This document shows, in pieces, positions 7,897-17,518 of a stretch of 64,000 nt of DNA. The position numbers and the translations under genes were made by a program. The notes under the pieces are model-generated. The model saw only the letters and a program-made list of their open reading frames with translations, had not been told where the DNA came from and did no database searches. Position 1 is the first letter of the stretch; each line of letters opens with the position of its first letter. The stretch is taken from assembly GCF_900197875.1 (NCBI RefSeq), contig NZ_FZMO01000445.1:1-64000 (forward strand), written 5' to 3'. The stretch comes from Frankia canadensis. GTDB lineage: Bacteria > Actinomycetota > Actinomycetes > Frankiales > Frankiaceae.

Positions 7897-10800
7897 TCAG
7901 CCGCCGGGCACGGCCGAAGCGGTGGCCGTGCCCGCCCGCTCGGCGCCCGCCTGCCGCGTGACCTCCCGGGCCTGCTCGCCGGCCCCGCCGCGGCCGCCCG
8001 CGTCGGCGGGCCGGGTCCGCCCGCCTTGCCCGTTCGGCCCGCCGGGCCCGCCGCCGCCCGCCGGGCCCGCGGCGGGCGCCGAGCCGCCGCTCGGCGGCAG
8101 GCCGGCCAGCAGCCGGCGGGTCTGCGGTGCCTCGCTGACGGCCCCGGTCGCCGTCGCCGCCGCCAGCGCCCGTAGGTAGGCCCCCCTGCCGGCCTCCAGC
8201 TCGCCGTTCGCGACGAGCGCCGTGCCCAGCGCCCGGTAGCCCAGTACCGTGGCCCGCACGTCCTCGGCGTCGACCGCGACCGCCTGCCGTGCGACCTCCA
8301 GCGCCTCGACCGGCGAGCCACCGTCCAGCAGGATGCCGGCGAGGTGCGCGTAGGCCTGGCGCCGGGGGAACATCAGGGTCGCCGGCTCGCTGGCCGCCAG
8401 CGCCTCGCGCAGCAGGTCACGCGCGGCGTCGATCCGCCCGCGGGCCCTGGCGATCTGTGCGACGAGGACCTTCGCCCCCAGCTGGGCGTGGGGTCGCAGC
8501 TCGAGGCTGTCCAGGTCCCGCAGCGCCGCCTCGGCGGCCTGCTCGGCCTGGTCCACCTCGCCGGCGTCGAGCAGGGTCAGGCCGAGCAGCACCCGGGCCA
8601 GGGCGCCGACGACCACCTGGCCCCGTTCGGCCGCCTGTTCGCAGGCCTCGGTCAGGTACCGCGCGCCGCGCGCCGGCTCGCCCGCACCGCGGGCCGCGAG
8701 ACCCCTCGCGACCAGCACGAGCATGGATCCCCAGGTGTCCCCGGAAGACTCGAACAGCTCGGTGGCCCGGGCCGCGTGCGCCTCGGCGGTGGTGATGTCG
8801 CCGAGTTCAGCGGCCGCGATCGCGCCGATTGTCAGGCACACCGCCATCCCCCACTGCTCGCCCACCGAGCCGGCGAGCTCGATCAGCTCACGGGTGAGCT
8901 TGCGCGCCCGAGTGAGCTGGCCGGACAGCAGCAGCACCAGCGCCTCGGTGCCCCGGCACCAGCCCAGCCCGCCGGTGTCCTCCAACCGCTCGAAGACGGT
9001 CGAGGCCTCGCGTAGCGTCCGTTCGGCTCGCGGGTAGTCGCCCCGGGTGGTGGCGTTCCAGGCCAGGTGCTGCAGCGCCCAGCCGATGCCGCGCGGGTCG
9101 TCGACCTGCCGGGCGATGGCGAGGGCGTCCTGGTAGCGCTCCTCGGCGGCGCTGATCCGGCCGGCGTTGTACTCGAGCATGCCCAGCCGGCGCAGCGCCG
9201 CCGCGGTGGCCCGCTCGTCGCCCGCCTGGCGGGCCGAGTCGAGGGCGGTGAGCAGGCACTGCGCGGCCTCCTCCGGCCGGCCCTGCTTCTGGCGCAGCTC
9301 ACCGAGCACCGAGAAGGCGGCCGCGCGCCGGGCCGGGGCCTCCGCCCGCAGCGCCGGGCGCAGCGTGCGCCCGGCCTCGTCCAGCTGGCGCAGCGCGACG
9401 AGAGCCTCGGCGTGCAGCACCCGGACGGTGTTGTCCTCCTTGCGATCGATCATGTCCCGCCCGAGCCGGCGGGCGTTGGCGAGCAGTTCGGCGGCGGCCC
9501 GATGGTCGTCGCGGGCCAGCGCCGCGCGGGCCAGCCGCACGTGCGCGTGGAAACCGGACATCCGCGACGTCCATGCCGGGTCGCCGGGGGCGAGGCCCAT
9601 CGACGCGGCCAGCTCGTACGCCCGCAGTGCGTGGCTGGCCACGAAGGTCGACACCGAGCGCGACGTGCCGATCATCGCCGTGACACCCCAGCGGGCCGCC
9701 GTGGCGTGCCGCCGGGCACGCTCGACCTTCGGCAGCCCGGCGTAGGCGACGTCGCGGGCCATCGGGTGCACGAAGCGCCAGCGGGTCTCGCTGGCCCGCG
9801 GCGGGCGGACGAGCTGACGTTCGGTTAGGACGTCCAACGCGCGGGTCACCTCGTCGGCGGGCCGCTCGTCGACCATGGGCAGCGCCTCGGCGGGGAACCG
9901 CCGGCCGAGCACGGCGGCCGCCCGCAGCACCGCCTTGGCGACCGGGTCGAGATCATCGATGCGGGCGGCGAGTACCGACTGGACGCCGGCGGGCAGCGGG
10001 GTCTCGGCGAGCGATCCGTCCAGCACGAGTTCGGCCTGCCCGTCCGCGTCGGCGTTGCCGTCCGGGGCCGTCGCGGAGTCGGGGCGTGCCGGGTGCAGCA
10101 GGCGTCGGTCGATGAGCAGGTTGAGCAGCTCGACCAGGAAGAACGGGTTGCCGTGCACCCGGGCGAGCAGGTCGGTGCGGGTCTGCGGCTCCAGCGTGCG
10201 CCCGCGCAGGTGGCTCTGCAGGAGCAGGCCGGACGCCTCCACGCTCAGCGGCGCGAGATCGATGCGGCGCATCTGCGGCAGCGAGGTCAGCCGGGGCCCG
10301 GCCCGGTCGAGCAGGACCAGCAGCACCGGCCCGGACAGCCGCGACGCGAGCCGGCTCATCGCGTTGCTGAGCTGGCTTGTCGCCCACTCCAGGTCGTCGA
10401 TCACGACCAGGATGGGACCTGAGCGGGCCCGCGCGCTGAGCAGCAGCGCGACCGCCTCCACCGTCGCCTCGACCGCCCGGGCCTCGGCCTCCTCGACATG
10501 CGAGGCGCGGGCCGCCGGGTCACCGGGGGTCGCGGCCGGAACACCGGTGGAGCGCCGGTCGAGCGGCACCCCGAGCAGCAGCAGTAACCGGTCGGCGATG
10601 CCGGCGGGCAGCCGGGTGCCGGTGATCGGATGGGTGAGGCCCGCCACCGTGGCGCGCACCCGGTCGGCCACCCGGTCGAGCGAGTCGCCGTCGGTGATGC
10701 CGCAGGCGTTGCGGACGACATCGACCAGCGGGGCGAGCCCGCGGCCGTCACCGTGGCGGACCGTGCGGCCCCACAGCACGACCGTGCCCGGGGTCTGCGC

Positions 10801-11673
10801 GGCCCGGCTCGCCAGCTCACTGGCCAGCCGGGTCTTGCCGATTCCGGCCTCGCCGACCAGCAGGGCGACCTGGGGGGCGCGCCGGGTCACCACCTCGTCG
10901 AACAGGGCCCTCAACTCGTCGAGCTCGGCCTCCCGGCCGAGGAACGGCGCGTCGTCGGCGAGCCCGGGGCGGGCCACGTTGGACGGGCGCAGGCTGATCA
11001 GCTCGTAGGCCGGTACGGGCTCCCGCTTGCCCTTGAGCACGAGGTCGGGCAGTTCTCGCCAGCTCGCCACCGACCTGGTCGCGAGCACGGTGGACCGGCC
11101 CGCGTAGACGGTGCCGATCGAGGCGGCCGCGGACAGCCGGGCGGCGGTGTTCACCGTGTCGCCGATGACGGTGTAGGACAGCGCGGCCTGGACCCCGGCG
11201 AGGACCTCACCGGTGTTGAGCCCGACCCGCAGGCCCAGACGCCCCTGGGCGCTGTCGCCGGCGGTCTCCTGGACCAGCCGGCGGACCGTCTCCTGCATCG
11301 CGGTCGCGGCCCGCACGGCGCGTTCCGGATCGTCCTCATGGGCGGTCGGCGCGCCGAAGACGGCCATGATCCCGTCGCCGGCGAGGTTGTCGACACGCCC
11401 GCCGACCTCGTCGATCTCGCGGGCGAGCGCGGCGAGCACCCGGTCGGTCATCTCGCCGACCCGCTCGGGGTCGCGGTCCTCCGCCCAACCGGTGAAGTCG
11501 GACAGGTCACCGAACAGGACGGTCACGACCCGGCGTTCCGGCGCGTCGGAGGCGGGAGCCTCCGCGGAGCTGAACTCCAGGCCGCAGTTGTAGCAGAACC
11601 GGCCGCCGGGGACGGCCGCGGACGCGCAGCGTGGGCAGCGCAGCGGACCGGTGTGCGGCGCGGCGATCACCAT
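7897..11673 (-). CDS. Zinc-ribbon, class III nucleotide cyclase domain, AAA ATPase and TPR regulator
   Basis: 1258 residues from ATG 11673; a GTG at 11796 would add 41. Domains in order: zinc ribbon (Cys13, Cys16, Cys27, Cys30); class III cyclase domain (about 47-225); AAA/STAND-like ATPase with Walker A GEAGIGKT (274-281) and Walker-B-like ILVVIDDLEW; long TPR-rich helical region (about 700-1150); Ala/Gly-rich tail. In the cyclase, metal-binding Asp56 and Asp100 and transition-state Asn175 and Arg179 are present. The substrate-specifying Lys is Asn96 and the partner Asp is Thr168, so activity and substrate are uncertain. It is convergent with crp. Such proteins usually act as signal-responsive scaffolds or regulators. 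Confidence 0.85.
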   Translation of the reverse strand: MVIAAPHTGPLRCPRCASAAVPGGRFCYNCGLEFSSAEAPASDAPERRVVTVLFGDLSDFTGWAEDRDPERVGEMTDRVLAALAREIDEVGGRVDNLAGDGIMAVFGAPTAHEDDPERAVRAATAMQETVRRLVQETAGDSAQGRLGLRVGLNTGEVLAGVQAALSYTVIGDTVNTAARLSAAASIGTVYAGRSTVLATRSVASWRELPDLVLKGKREPVPAYELISLRPSNVARPGLADDAPFLGREAELDELRALFDEVVTRRAPQVALLVGEAGIGKTRLASELASRAAQTPGTVVLWGRTVRHGDGRGLAPLVDVVRNACGITDGDSLDRVADRVRATVAGLTHPITGTRLPAGIADRLLLLLGVPLDRRSTGVPAATPGDPAARASHVEEAEARAVEATVEAVALLLSARARSGPILVVIDDLEWATSQLSNAMSRLASRLSGPVLLVLLDRAGPRLTSLPQMRRIDLAPLSVEASGLLLQSHLRGRTLEPQTRTDLLARVHGNPFFLVELLNLLIDRRLLHPARPDSATAPDGNADADGQAELVLDGSLAETPLPAGVQSVLAARIDDLDPVAKAVLRAAAVLGRRFPAEALPMVDERPADEVTRALDVLTERQLVRPPRASETRWRFVHPMARDVAYAGLPKVERARRHATAARWGVTAMIGTSRSVSTFVASHALRAYELAASMGLAPGDPAWTSRMSGFHAHVRLARAALARDDHRAAAELLANARRLGRDMIDRKEDNTVRVLHAEALVALRQLDEAGRTLRPALRAEAPARRAAAFSVLGELRQKQGRPEEAAQCLLTALDSARQAGDERATAAALRRLGMLEYNAGRISAAEERYQDALAIARQVDDPRGIGWALQHLAWNATTRGDYPRAERTLREASTVFERLEDTGGLGWCRGTEALVLLLSGQLTRARKLTRELIELAGSVGEQWGMAVCLTIGAIAAAELGDITTAEAHAARATELFESSGDTWGSMLVLVARGLAARGAGEPARGARYLTEACEQAAERGQVVVGALARVLLGLTLLDAGEVDQAEQAAEAALRDLDSLELRPHAQLGAKVLVAQIARARGRIDAARDLLREALAASEPATLMFPRRQAYAHLAGILLDGGSPVEALEVARQAVAVDAEDVRATVLGYRALGTALVANGELEAGRGAYLRALAAATATGAVSEAPQTRRLLAGLPPSGGSAPAAGPAGGGGPGGPNGQGGRTRPADAGGRGGAGEQAREVTRQAGAERAGTATASAVPGG

Positions 11674-12011
11674 GGCCGCGCCCTGGTACGTGGGGATCGC
11701 ACGGGTACCCTCATCCGCGGGCCTCCCGGAGTCGAGGACGTGGCCGAGCCGCCGGTCGCCCGGCCGGGTGGCCAGCGGCCGTCCCGGGCCGGCCACTCGG
11801 CGTCTGCCTGGTCGAAGAAGTCGTCATCCTGCGCACGGGCGGTTCCCTCCAGACCTGAGTTTAGTGGCCTGGATCTCGTTTCCCGGATCGCGTCCGCTCG
11901 GGTGACGGAACGCGGCCATCACCCGCCGCCGGGTGGTATCGGCGGCGGGAGACCCCCCATCCGTGCCGTCTCGGCGCCCGATCGGGTGCGGGCCGTGCCG
12001 ACCCGCGCCGC
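11674..12011. other. Intergenic region upstream of the cyclase-AAA gene
   Basis: No gene seen. It includes the 5' region of the leftward cyclase gene, including the alternative GTG start at 11796, and leads into the strong hairpin to the right. Confidence 0.45.
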
Positions 12012-12060
12012 CCGGCCCGTCTGCGCCGACCGTCCTGGTCGGGCGGCGCAGACGGGCCGG
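12012..12060 (-). terminator. Strong hairpin downstream of metallo-beta-lactamase gene
   Basis: A perfect 16-bp inverted repeat (12012-12027 with 12045-12060; arm ccggcccgtctgcgcc) encloses a 17-nt loop with its own small GACC/GGTC stem. It lies 112 bp beyond the stop of the leftward operon. There is no T-run, as usual for high-GC actinobacterial terminators. Confidence 0.6.
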
Positions 12061-12171
12061 CCGGCCGCGCCGGGCCGCGGCCGGCCGGCGCGTTGCGGCG
12101 CGGCGGTCGCGTCCGCGGCGCACCTCAGGTGATACGGCCCGGGTGTGGCCGGCCCGAAGTGCCTGGCTCGA

Positions 12172-12984
12172 TCAGGGCATGTCGGAATGCTCCCGGAGGT
12201 AGTCCAGTTGGGCCCGGACGGACATCTCCGCGGCCGGCCACAGCGCCCGGTCGGTGTCCGCGTACACCCGGCGGACCACGGCCACCGGATCCGCCCGGGC
12301 GGGGGTCGTGCCCGCGTCGGCCAGCGCCTGGCGGACCTGCGCCAGCCGGGACTCACGGTGAGCCAGGTAGCGCTCGGCGGCGGCGCCGGCCGCCGGGAGC
12401 TCCGGCCCATGCCCGGGTAGGACGGTGGCCTCGCCCAGGTCCCGCAGCAGCCGCAGGCTGTCGAGGTAGTCGCCGAGGCGGCCGTCGGGATGCGCCACGA
12501 CGGTGCTGCCCCGGCCGAGGATCGTGTCGCCGGTGAGCACCGCTGGCGCGGCGCGCTCGTCCCCGGCGAGCAGGAACGACAGGGAGTCGGCGGTATGGCC
12601 CGGGGTGGGCAGCACGCGCAGCTCCATGCCGGCCAGGCCGAGCACGTCCCCGGCGGCCAGGCCCTCCGAACCGAGCCGGTGGGCCGGATCCAGCGCGCGC
12701 ACCGGGGCGCCCGTGAGGGCGTGCAGCGTGGCGGCGCCCGCGCTGTGGTCGTGATGACCGTGGGTGAGAAGGATTACGTCGACGCGGCCGCCGGCGGCGG
12801 CGACCGCGGCCAGGTGACCGGCGTCGTCCGGCCCGGGGTCGACCACCGCGCAGCCGTCCTCGCCGGGGGCTCGCAGCAGCCAGGTGTTCGTGCCCTCCAG
12901 CGTCATCGGACCTGGGTTCGGCGCGAGCAGGACGGCGGCCAGCGGTGTCACCTGGCGCGGGGCGGCGTGGCGGGGGGAGGCCAC
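12172..12984 (-). CDS. Metallo-beta-lactamase-fold hydrolase (Rv3677c-like)
   Basis: 270 residues. The metal-binding motif THGHHDHSAG supplies His75, His77, Asp79 and His80, followed by further metal ligands in LPTPGHTAD, TGDTIL and LPGHGPE. The N-terminal NPGPMTLEGTNTWLL is typical of the LACTB2/glyoxalase-II-like group, which includes RNases and thioester hydrolases. A GTG start lies 4 bp after the stop of the upstream NUDIX gene, so the two form an operon. It occupies the position of Rv3677c next to crp and RidA. Substrate is unknown. Confidence 0.87.
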   Translation of the reverse strand: MASPRHAAPRQVTPLAAVLLAPNPGPMTLEGTNTWLLRAPGEDGCAVVDPGPDDAGHLAAVAAAGGRVDVILLTHGHHDHSAGAATLHALTGAPVRALDPAHRLGSEGLAAGDVLGLAGMELRVLPTPGHTADSLSFLLAGDERAAPAVLTGDTILGRGSTVVAHPDGRLGDYLDSLRLLRDLGEATVLPGHGPELPAAGAAAERYLAHRESRLAQVRQALADAGTTPARADPVAVVRRVYADTDRALWPAAEMSVRAQLDYLREHSDMP

Positions 12985-12988
12985 GGGA

Positions 12989-13960
12989 CTACGCCGACAC
13001 GTCGCCGCGGCCGCCGGGCAGCACCGCGGCCGGGTCGTCGTACGCCTCGTCGTGCGGCAGCAGCATGTGCGCCTCGTCCCCGGTGACCAGGATCTTCGGG
13101 ATGATCGGCGACAGGTCGCGGGTGTGCGCGGCGGCCATCACCGAGGCGACGTCGTCATACTCGGCCAGCTCGGCGAGGGTGAAGGCGGTCGGCGGCAGCA
13201 TCCGCATCGTGCCGGCGTCGTGGCCCGCGAGCGCGTCGACGGGGCGTGTCCACTCCATCGAGGACGCCTCCCGGCTCGGCTGGCCCGGAGACTGCCCGGG
13301 CGGCAGCGCCGCGACGAAGAAGCGGGTGTCGTAGCGGCGGGGCTCCACCTCCGGGGTGACCCAGCGGGCCCAGGGGGCCAGCAGATCGCCCCGCAGCGCC
13401 AGCCCGTGCTCGCTCAGCAGGGCGCTCAGTGCCAGCTCGTGGCGTTCCAGCGCGGTGCGCGCGGCGTCGCGCGCCGCGGGCGCCAGCGGCGGCGCGCCGG
13501 CCGCGCCCTCGACGCCGGCGCGACCACCACCGTCCGCGTGGTCGCTGCCGCCGGTGGTCGGCACGGCGAGCAGGACGCCACACTCCTCGAAGGTCTCGCG
13601 AACGGCCGCGCACATGAGTGCCCGAGCGAGCGCCGGGTCGGCGGCGAGGGCACGCAGCGCGTCGGCGGACGGCGGGTCCGCCCAGGGCAGGTCCGCGCCC
13701 CGGTCTGTCGGGTCGACCCGACCGCCCGGGAAGGCGTACATGCCGCCCGCGAAGGCCATCCCGGCTGCCCGGCGCAGCAGGTACGCCTCGATGCCCGGAC
13801 CGTCCGGGGCGTCGCGCAGCATCACCACGGTCGCGGCGTCGCGGATCGCCGCGGGCGGCCCGGCGGGAGCCGACACCCGGATCCCGGGGCCGGCCACCCC
13901 GTCGACGACCGCCATCGGCCGGCGGAACAGGGCGAGCAGGGCAGCTTTGTGGTCGGGCAT
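12989..13960 (-). CDS. NUDIX hydrolase with extended insertion
   Basis: 323 residues. The NUDIX core is split by a long insert: AFPGGRVDPTD (about 76-86) is followed about 30 residues later by AAVRETFEECGVLL, the REtxEExG part. This split arrangement is found in the NUDT19/RNase-like NUDIX proteins encoded beside the metallo-beta-lactamase gene in many actinobacteria. The C-terminal part contains an acceptor region with RYDTRFFVAALPPGQ. It is upstream of and coupled to the metallo-beta-lactamase gene by a 4-bp gap; RidA and DUF4177 lie upstream on the same strand. The reaction is presumably hydrolysis of a nucleoside-diphosphate-linked compound. Confidence 0.8.
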   Translation of the reverse strand: MPDHKAALLALFRRPMAVVDGVAGPGIRVSAPAGPPAAIRDAATVVMLRDAPDGPGIEAYLLRRAAGMAFAGGMYAFPGGRVDPTDRGADLPWADPPSADALRALAADPALARALMCAAVRETFEECGVLLAVPTTGGSDHADGGGRAGVEGAAGAPPLAPAARDAARTALERHELALSALLSEHGLALRGDLLAPWARWVTPEVEPRRYDTRFFVAALPPGQSPGQPSREASSMEWTRPVDALAGHDAGTMRMLPPTAFTLAELAEYDDVASVMAAAHTRDLSPIIPKILVTGDEAHMLLPHDEAYDDPAAVLPGGRGDVSA

Positions 13961-14013
13961 GTCCCCGATGCTAGTGACGGGCCCCGGCCGCCGCCGCCGA
14001 TCGGACCCGCGGG

Positions 14014-14490
14014 TCAGCCGCGTGCGGCCGCGGCGACCCGCGCCACCACCTCGATCTCCACCGGGGCGCCCAGCGGCAGCGAGGCGGCGCCGATCGCCGA
14101 CCGGGCGTGTCGGCCCGCCGCCCCGAAGACCTCGACGAACAGCTCGCTCGCGCCGTTGACGACGGCCGGCTGGCCGGTGAATCCGGGGGCGCTGGCGACG
14201 AAACCGACCACCTTGACGATCCGGACGACCCCGTCGATCCCGTCCGCCTGGGACGCGACGGCGGCCAGCGCGTTCAGCGCGGCGACCCGGGCGAGACGGG
14301 CGGCCTCCTCCACGGTGACCTGGTCGCCGACCAGACCGGTCGCGAGCAGCCGGCCGTCGGCGATCGGCAGCTGCCCGGCGGTCCAGACCAGGTCGCCGTC
14401 ACGCACCGCGGGCACGTAGGCGCCGGCGGGGCTCGCCACGGGCGGCAGTGTCACGCCGAGCTCGGCGAGGCGCCGCGCGGGCGTGGTCAG
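14014..14490 (-). CDS. ridA: RidA/YjgF-family enamine/imine deaminase
   Basis: About 158 residues. Typical RidA features are YVPAVRDGDLVWTAGQLP near the N-terminus and a C-terminal segment where LGAPVEIEVVARV replaces the usual G-A-LVEIE strand. The family hydrolyses reactive 2-aminoacrylate-type intermediates. Start: no ATG, GTG or TTG fits the conserved N-terminus. CTG at 14490 overlaps the upstream TGA (CTGA) and has AAGGGG 5 nt before it, so a CTG start coupled to the DUF4177 gene is preferred. GTG 14454 would give 146 residues. Position matches Rv3678c. Confidence 0.82.
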   Translation of the reverse strand: MTTPARRLAELGVTLPPVASPAGAYVPAVRDGDLVWTAGQLPIADGRLLATGLVGDQVTVEEAARLARVAALNALAAVASQADGIDGVVRIVKVVGFVASAPGFTGQPAVVNGASELFVEVFGAAGRHARSAIGAASLPLGAPVEIEVVARVAAAARG

Positions 14491-14654
14491 GACTGCCCCT
14501 TGGGCCGCTTGAAGTAGGCGACCAGCCCCTCGGGGTTGGTGGGCGCGGGGATCACCTGCACCAGCTCCCAGCCGTCCTCGCCGAACGTGTCGAGGATCTG
14601 CTTGGTGTTGTGGATCAGCAACGGAGCCGTGAAGTACTCCCACTTCGTCTGCAT
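14487..14654 (-). CDS. DUF4177 small protein
   Basis: 55 residues: MQTKWEYFTAPLLIHN, then GEDGWELVQVIPAP and VAYFKRPKG. This is the DUF4177 pattern seen in Rv3678A, located between RidA and the ArsA-like ATPases as here. Cytosolic, unknown role. Its stop overlaps the proposed CTG start of RidA. It is divergent from the first ATPase gene. Confidence 0.85.
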   Translation of the reverse strand: MQTKWEYFTAPLLIHNTKQILDTFGEDGWELVQVIPAPTNPEGLVAYFKRPKGQS

Positions 14655-14811
14655 GACACCGGACCTTAGAGCATCGACCGGGTAGGCCCCGGGCACCTCG
14701 TCCGGACGGTCCGGTCGGCGATGTCGCGAGCGGGCCGGTTCGCCACCGCGGCACGATGGGCGCGGGCTTGCGCGGGTGGCCGCGGCCGGCCGCACGAGTA
14801 CGGTCGAGCAT

Positions 14812-15903
14812 GTGAGCGGCAAGCGCACCGTGACCGAGGGCCGTGCCGGCGACGACGCCGACGGCACCGGCGGCGGACTCGACGACAGTGACGCAGTGGA
14901 GCGCGGTGACGGCTTCGACGGCCCGTGGGATCGTCGGCTGCACATCGTCACCGGCAAGGGCGGGACGGGGAAGACGACCGTGGCGGGCGCCCTGGCGGTG
15001 GCGCTGGCCACCGGCGGGCGCCGGGTCCTGCTGACCGAGGTCGAGGGCCGCCAGCAGATCGCGCAGCTGTTCGACACGCCTCCGCTGCCCTACCAGGAGC
15101 GCAAGGTGGCGAGCGCCCCCGGCGGCGGTGAGGTGTTCGCCCTCGCCATCGACGCGGACGAGGCGCTGCTGGAGTACCTGGAGATGTTCTACAACCTGCG
15201 CCGGGCAGGGAAGGCACTCGGCCGCATCGGCGCGGTCGACTTCGCCACGACCGTCGCGCCGGGAGTGCGCGACGTGCTGCTGACCGGCAAGGTCAAGGAG
15301 GCGGTCAACCGCCCGGACGGCACCCGCCCGAGCGGCCTCGCCTACGACGCGGTCGTCCTCGACGCCCCGCCGACCGGCCGGATCACCCGCTTCCTCAACG
15401 TGTCCGCCGAGGTGGCCGGGCTCGCCAAGATGGGCCCGATCCGCGCGCAGGCCGACAGCGTGATGGCGGTGCTGCGGCCCGAGCGGGCCGCGGTGCACCT
15501 GGTCACGCTGCTGGAGGAGATGCCCGTCCAGGAGACCGTGGACGGCGTCGCCGAGCTCGCCCGGGTCGGCCTGCCGCTCGGCGGCGTGATCGTCAACATG
15601 GCGCGCCCGCCGCTGCTGAAGGTCAAGGAGTCCCGGCTGGCCCGCCGCGGTGAGCTGGACCGGGAGGAGATCGCCGCCGGGATCAAGGAGGCCGGGCTGG
15701 AACCGACGCCGGATCTGGTCGAGGCGCTCGCCTGGGAGGCGGCCCAGCACGCCGACCGGGTGGCGCTGGAGACGGCCGAACGGGCGGAGATCGCCGCGCT
15801 CGGCCGTCCCGTCTACGAGGTGCCGCTGGTCGCGGACGGGGTTGATCTGGGCACCGTCTACCGGTTCGCGGAGCTGCTGCGCGCCCAGCAGATGGTGGCC
15901 TGA
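14812..15903 (+). CDS. ArsA-like (Get3-family) ATPase, first of pair
   Basis: 363 residues from GTG 14812 (alternative GTG at 14776). A short acidic N-terminal tail precedes the deviant Walker [10 protein letters not shown] (about residues 45-53); switch motifs follow in [15 protein letters not shown]. It matches Rv3679. In mycobacteria this protein and its neighbour Rv3680 form an anion-transporting-ATPase-like complex implicated in stress tolerance and glycerol metabolism. The downstream gene begins 4 bp after this stop, so both are co-translated and likely form a heteromeric cytosolic ATPase. No ArsB-like pump or arsenic gene is nearby. Confidence 0.87.
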   Translation: MSGKRTVTEGRAGDDADGTGGGLDDSDAVERGDGFDGPWDRRLHIVTGKGGTGKTTVAGALAVALATGGRRVLLTEVEGRQQIAQLFDTPPLPYQERKVASAPGGGEVFALAIDADEALLEYLEMFYNLRRAGKALGRIGAVDFATTVAPGVRDVLLTGKVKEAVNRPDGTRPSGLAYDAVVLDAPPTGRITRFLNVSAEVAGLAKMGPIRAQADSVMAVLRPERAAVHLVTLLEEMPVQETVDGVAELARVGLPLGGVIVNMARPPLLKVKESRLARRGELDREEIAAGIKEAGLEPTPDLVEALAWEAAQHADRVALETAERAEIAALGRPVYEVPLVADGVDLGTVYRFAELLRAQQMVA

Positions 15904-15907
15904 GCCG

Positions 15908-17266
15908 ATGGCCGCCTCCTCGCCGTCGCCCGCCTCACCGGTCACGCCAGCCTCCTCGCCGGCGTCGTCCGCGTCGTCCGCGTCAGGATCGCCCCCGCCG
16001 GCACGGCCGAGGACGCCCCGCTCGAAGCCCCGGTCGTCGTCCGGCGCCACACGTCGCCGCGCGGGCACGCAGGCGCCGAACGGTGCCGCCGCCGGACAGC
16101 GGCGCGTTCGACCGCACCCGGCTGGTGTGCCGCTGCTGGACGTGGACGAGATGCTCGACACCGAGCGCATCGTCGTCTGCTGCGGCTCGGGCGGTGTGGG
16201 CAAGACCACCACGGCGGCGGCGCTGGCGCTGCGGGCGGCCGAACGCGGGCGCGTCGTCGTCGTGCTGACGATCGACCCGGCGCGCAGGCTCGCCCAGTCG
16301 CTGGGGCTGACCGCGCTCGACAACACCCCGTGCGAGGTCGCGGGCGTCGACGTGTCGGCCGGCGGCCGCCTCGACGCGATGATGCTCGACATGAAGCGGA
16401 CGTTCGACGAGATCGTCCTCGCCCACAGCACGCCCGAGCGGGCCCAGGCGCTGCTCGCGAACCCCTTCTACCAGTCGCTGTCGTCGTCCTTCTCCGGCAC
16501 GCAGGAGTACATGGCGATGGAGAAGCTCGGCCAGCTTGACGCGACCGGCGAGTGGGATCTGATCGTCGTCGACACGCCGCCGACCCGTTCGGCACTCGAC
16601 TTCCTTGACGCGCCGTCGCGGCTGGGCACCTTCCTCGACGGCCGGTTGCTGCGGGTGCTGCTCGCGCCGGCCAAGGCGGGCGGGCGGGCCTACGCGAGGG
16701 TCCTCGGCGCCGGTCTCGGGATGTTCACCCGGGTGATCACCAAAGTGCTGGGCGCGCAGCTGCTCACGGACCTCAGCCAGTTCGTGGCGGCCTTGGAGAC
16801 GATGTTCGGTGGGTTCCGCGCTCGAGCGGAGGAGACCTACCGGCTGCTCGGGGACCCGGGCACATCGTTCGTCGTGGTCGCGGCACCCGAGGCGGCGGCG
16901 CTGCGGGAGGCGTCCTACTTCGTCGACCGGCTGGACGCGGAGGGAATGCCGCTGGCCGGCCTGGTGGTGAACCGCATGCACCACAGCGATGCCACCGCGC
17001 TCACCGTGGAGCGCAGTCTGGCCGCCGCCGAGAACCTCGACGAGCACCGGGAGCATCCCCTGGCCGCGGCGGTGCTGCGCATCCATGCCGAGCGGGTGCG
17101 TCTCGCCAGCCGGGAGGCCCGGCTGCGGGAGCGGTTCACCAGCGCCCATCCGGACACCGCGCTGGTGGAGGTGGAGGCGCTGTCCGAGGATGTGCACGAC
17201 CTGGCGGGCCTGCGTGAGATCGGTCACGCGCTCGCTCGTGACGAGCGGCTGGAGCAGGCGGGCTGA
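15908..17266 (+). CDS. ArsA-like (Get3-family) ATPase, second of pair
   Basis: 452 residues from ATG 15908. The first about 75 residues are Ser/Pro/Ala low complexity, absent from the M. tuberculosis homologue Rv3680 (386 residues as remembered). The ATPase domain starts at [20 protein letters not shown], with Walker [10 protein letters not shown], switch [17 protein letters not shown] and a C-terminal helical part. It is separated by 4 bp from the first ATPase gene. If the extension is not translated, the start may be inside, but no strong ribosome site was found there. Confidence 0.87.
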   Translation: MAASSPSPASPVTPASSPASSASSASGSPPPARPRTPRSKPRSSSGATRRRAGTQAPNGAAAGQRRVRPHPAGVPLLDVDEMLDTERIVVCCGSGGVGKTTTAAALALRAAERGRVVVVLTIDPARRLAQSLGLTALDNTPCEVAGVDVSAGGRLDAMMLDMKRTFDEIVLAHSTPERAQALLANPFYQSLSSSFSGTQEYMAMEKLGQLDATGEWDLIVVDTPPTRSALDFLDAPSRLGTFLDGRLLRVLLAPAKAGGRAYARVLGAGLGMFTRVITKVLGAQLLTDLSQFVAALETMFGGFRARAEETYRLLGDPGTSFVVVAAPEAAALREASYFVDRLDAEGMPLAGLVVNRMHHSDATALTVERSLAAAENLDEHREHPLAAAVLRIHAERVRLASREARLRERFTSAHPDTALVEVEALSEDVHDLAGLREIGHALARDERLEQAG

Positions 17267-17380
17267 CGCGGACGGGCTGACTCCGGCTGCGGTCGCGGCG
17301 GGCGCTGTCTGTCGTGCGAGAGGGTCGGCCTGGCGCGCGGCCGGCCTGAGCCTCGTGGCCGGCACGGCCACCGAGCGACA

Positions 17381-17422
17381 CGGCGGGCACTGTCACCGGC
17401 GGGCACTGTCACCGGCGGGCAC
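17381..17422. repeat. 16-bp tandem repeat, 2.6 units
   Basis: cggcgggcactgtcac occurs twice exactly and is followed by cggcgggcac. It lies in the gap between the convergent ATPase and WhiB genes. It is not part of any supported gene. Confidence 0.7.
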
Positions 17423-17518
17423 GGCCGCGGGCGGGGGTCCCGGGCGGCCGGCTGGAGCGGGAACGGGGGTTCCGGCGGGGACGACGCTGTCCTCGGACGG
17501 AACGGGAGAGCGGGCCGG

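Noticed and set aside
10630-12132. A 500-codon plus-strand frame
   Set aside because: Overlaps the cyclase domain in antisense; no recognisable protein features.
14812-17266. Arsenite resistance locus
   Set aside because: The two ArsA-like ATPases have no arsB, arsR or arsC neighbours, and their context matches the Rv3679-Rv3680 pair, which is not an arsenic pump.
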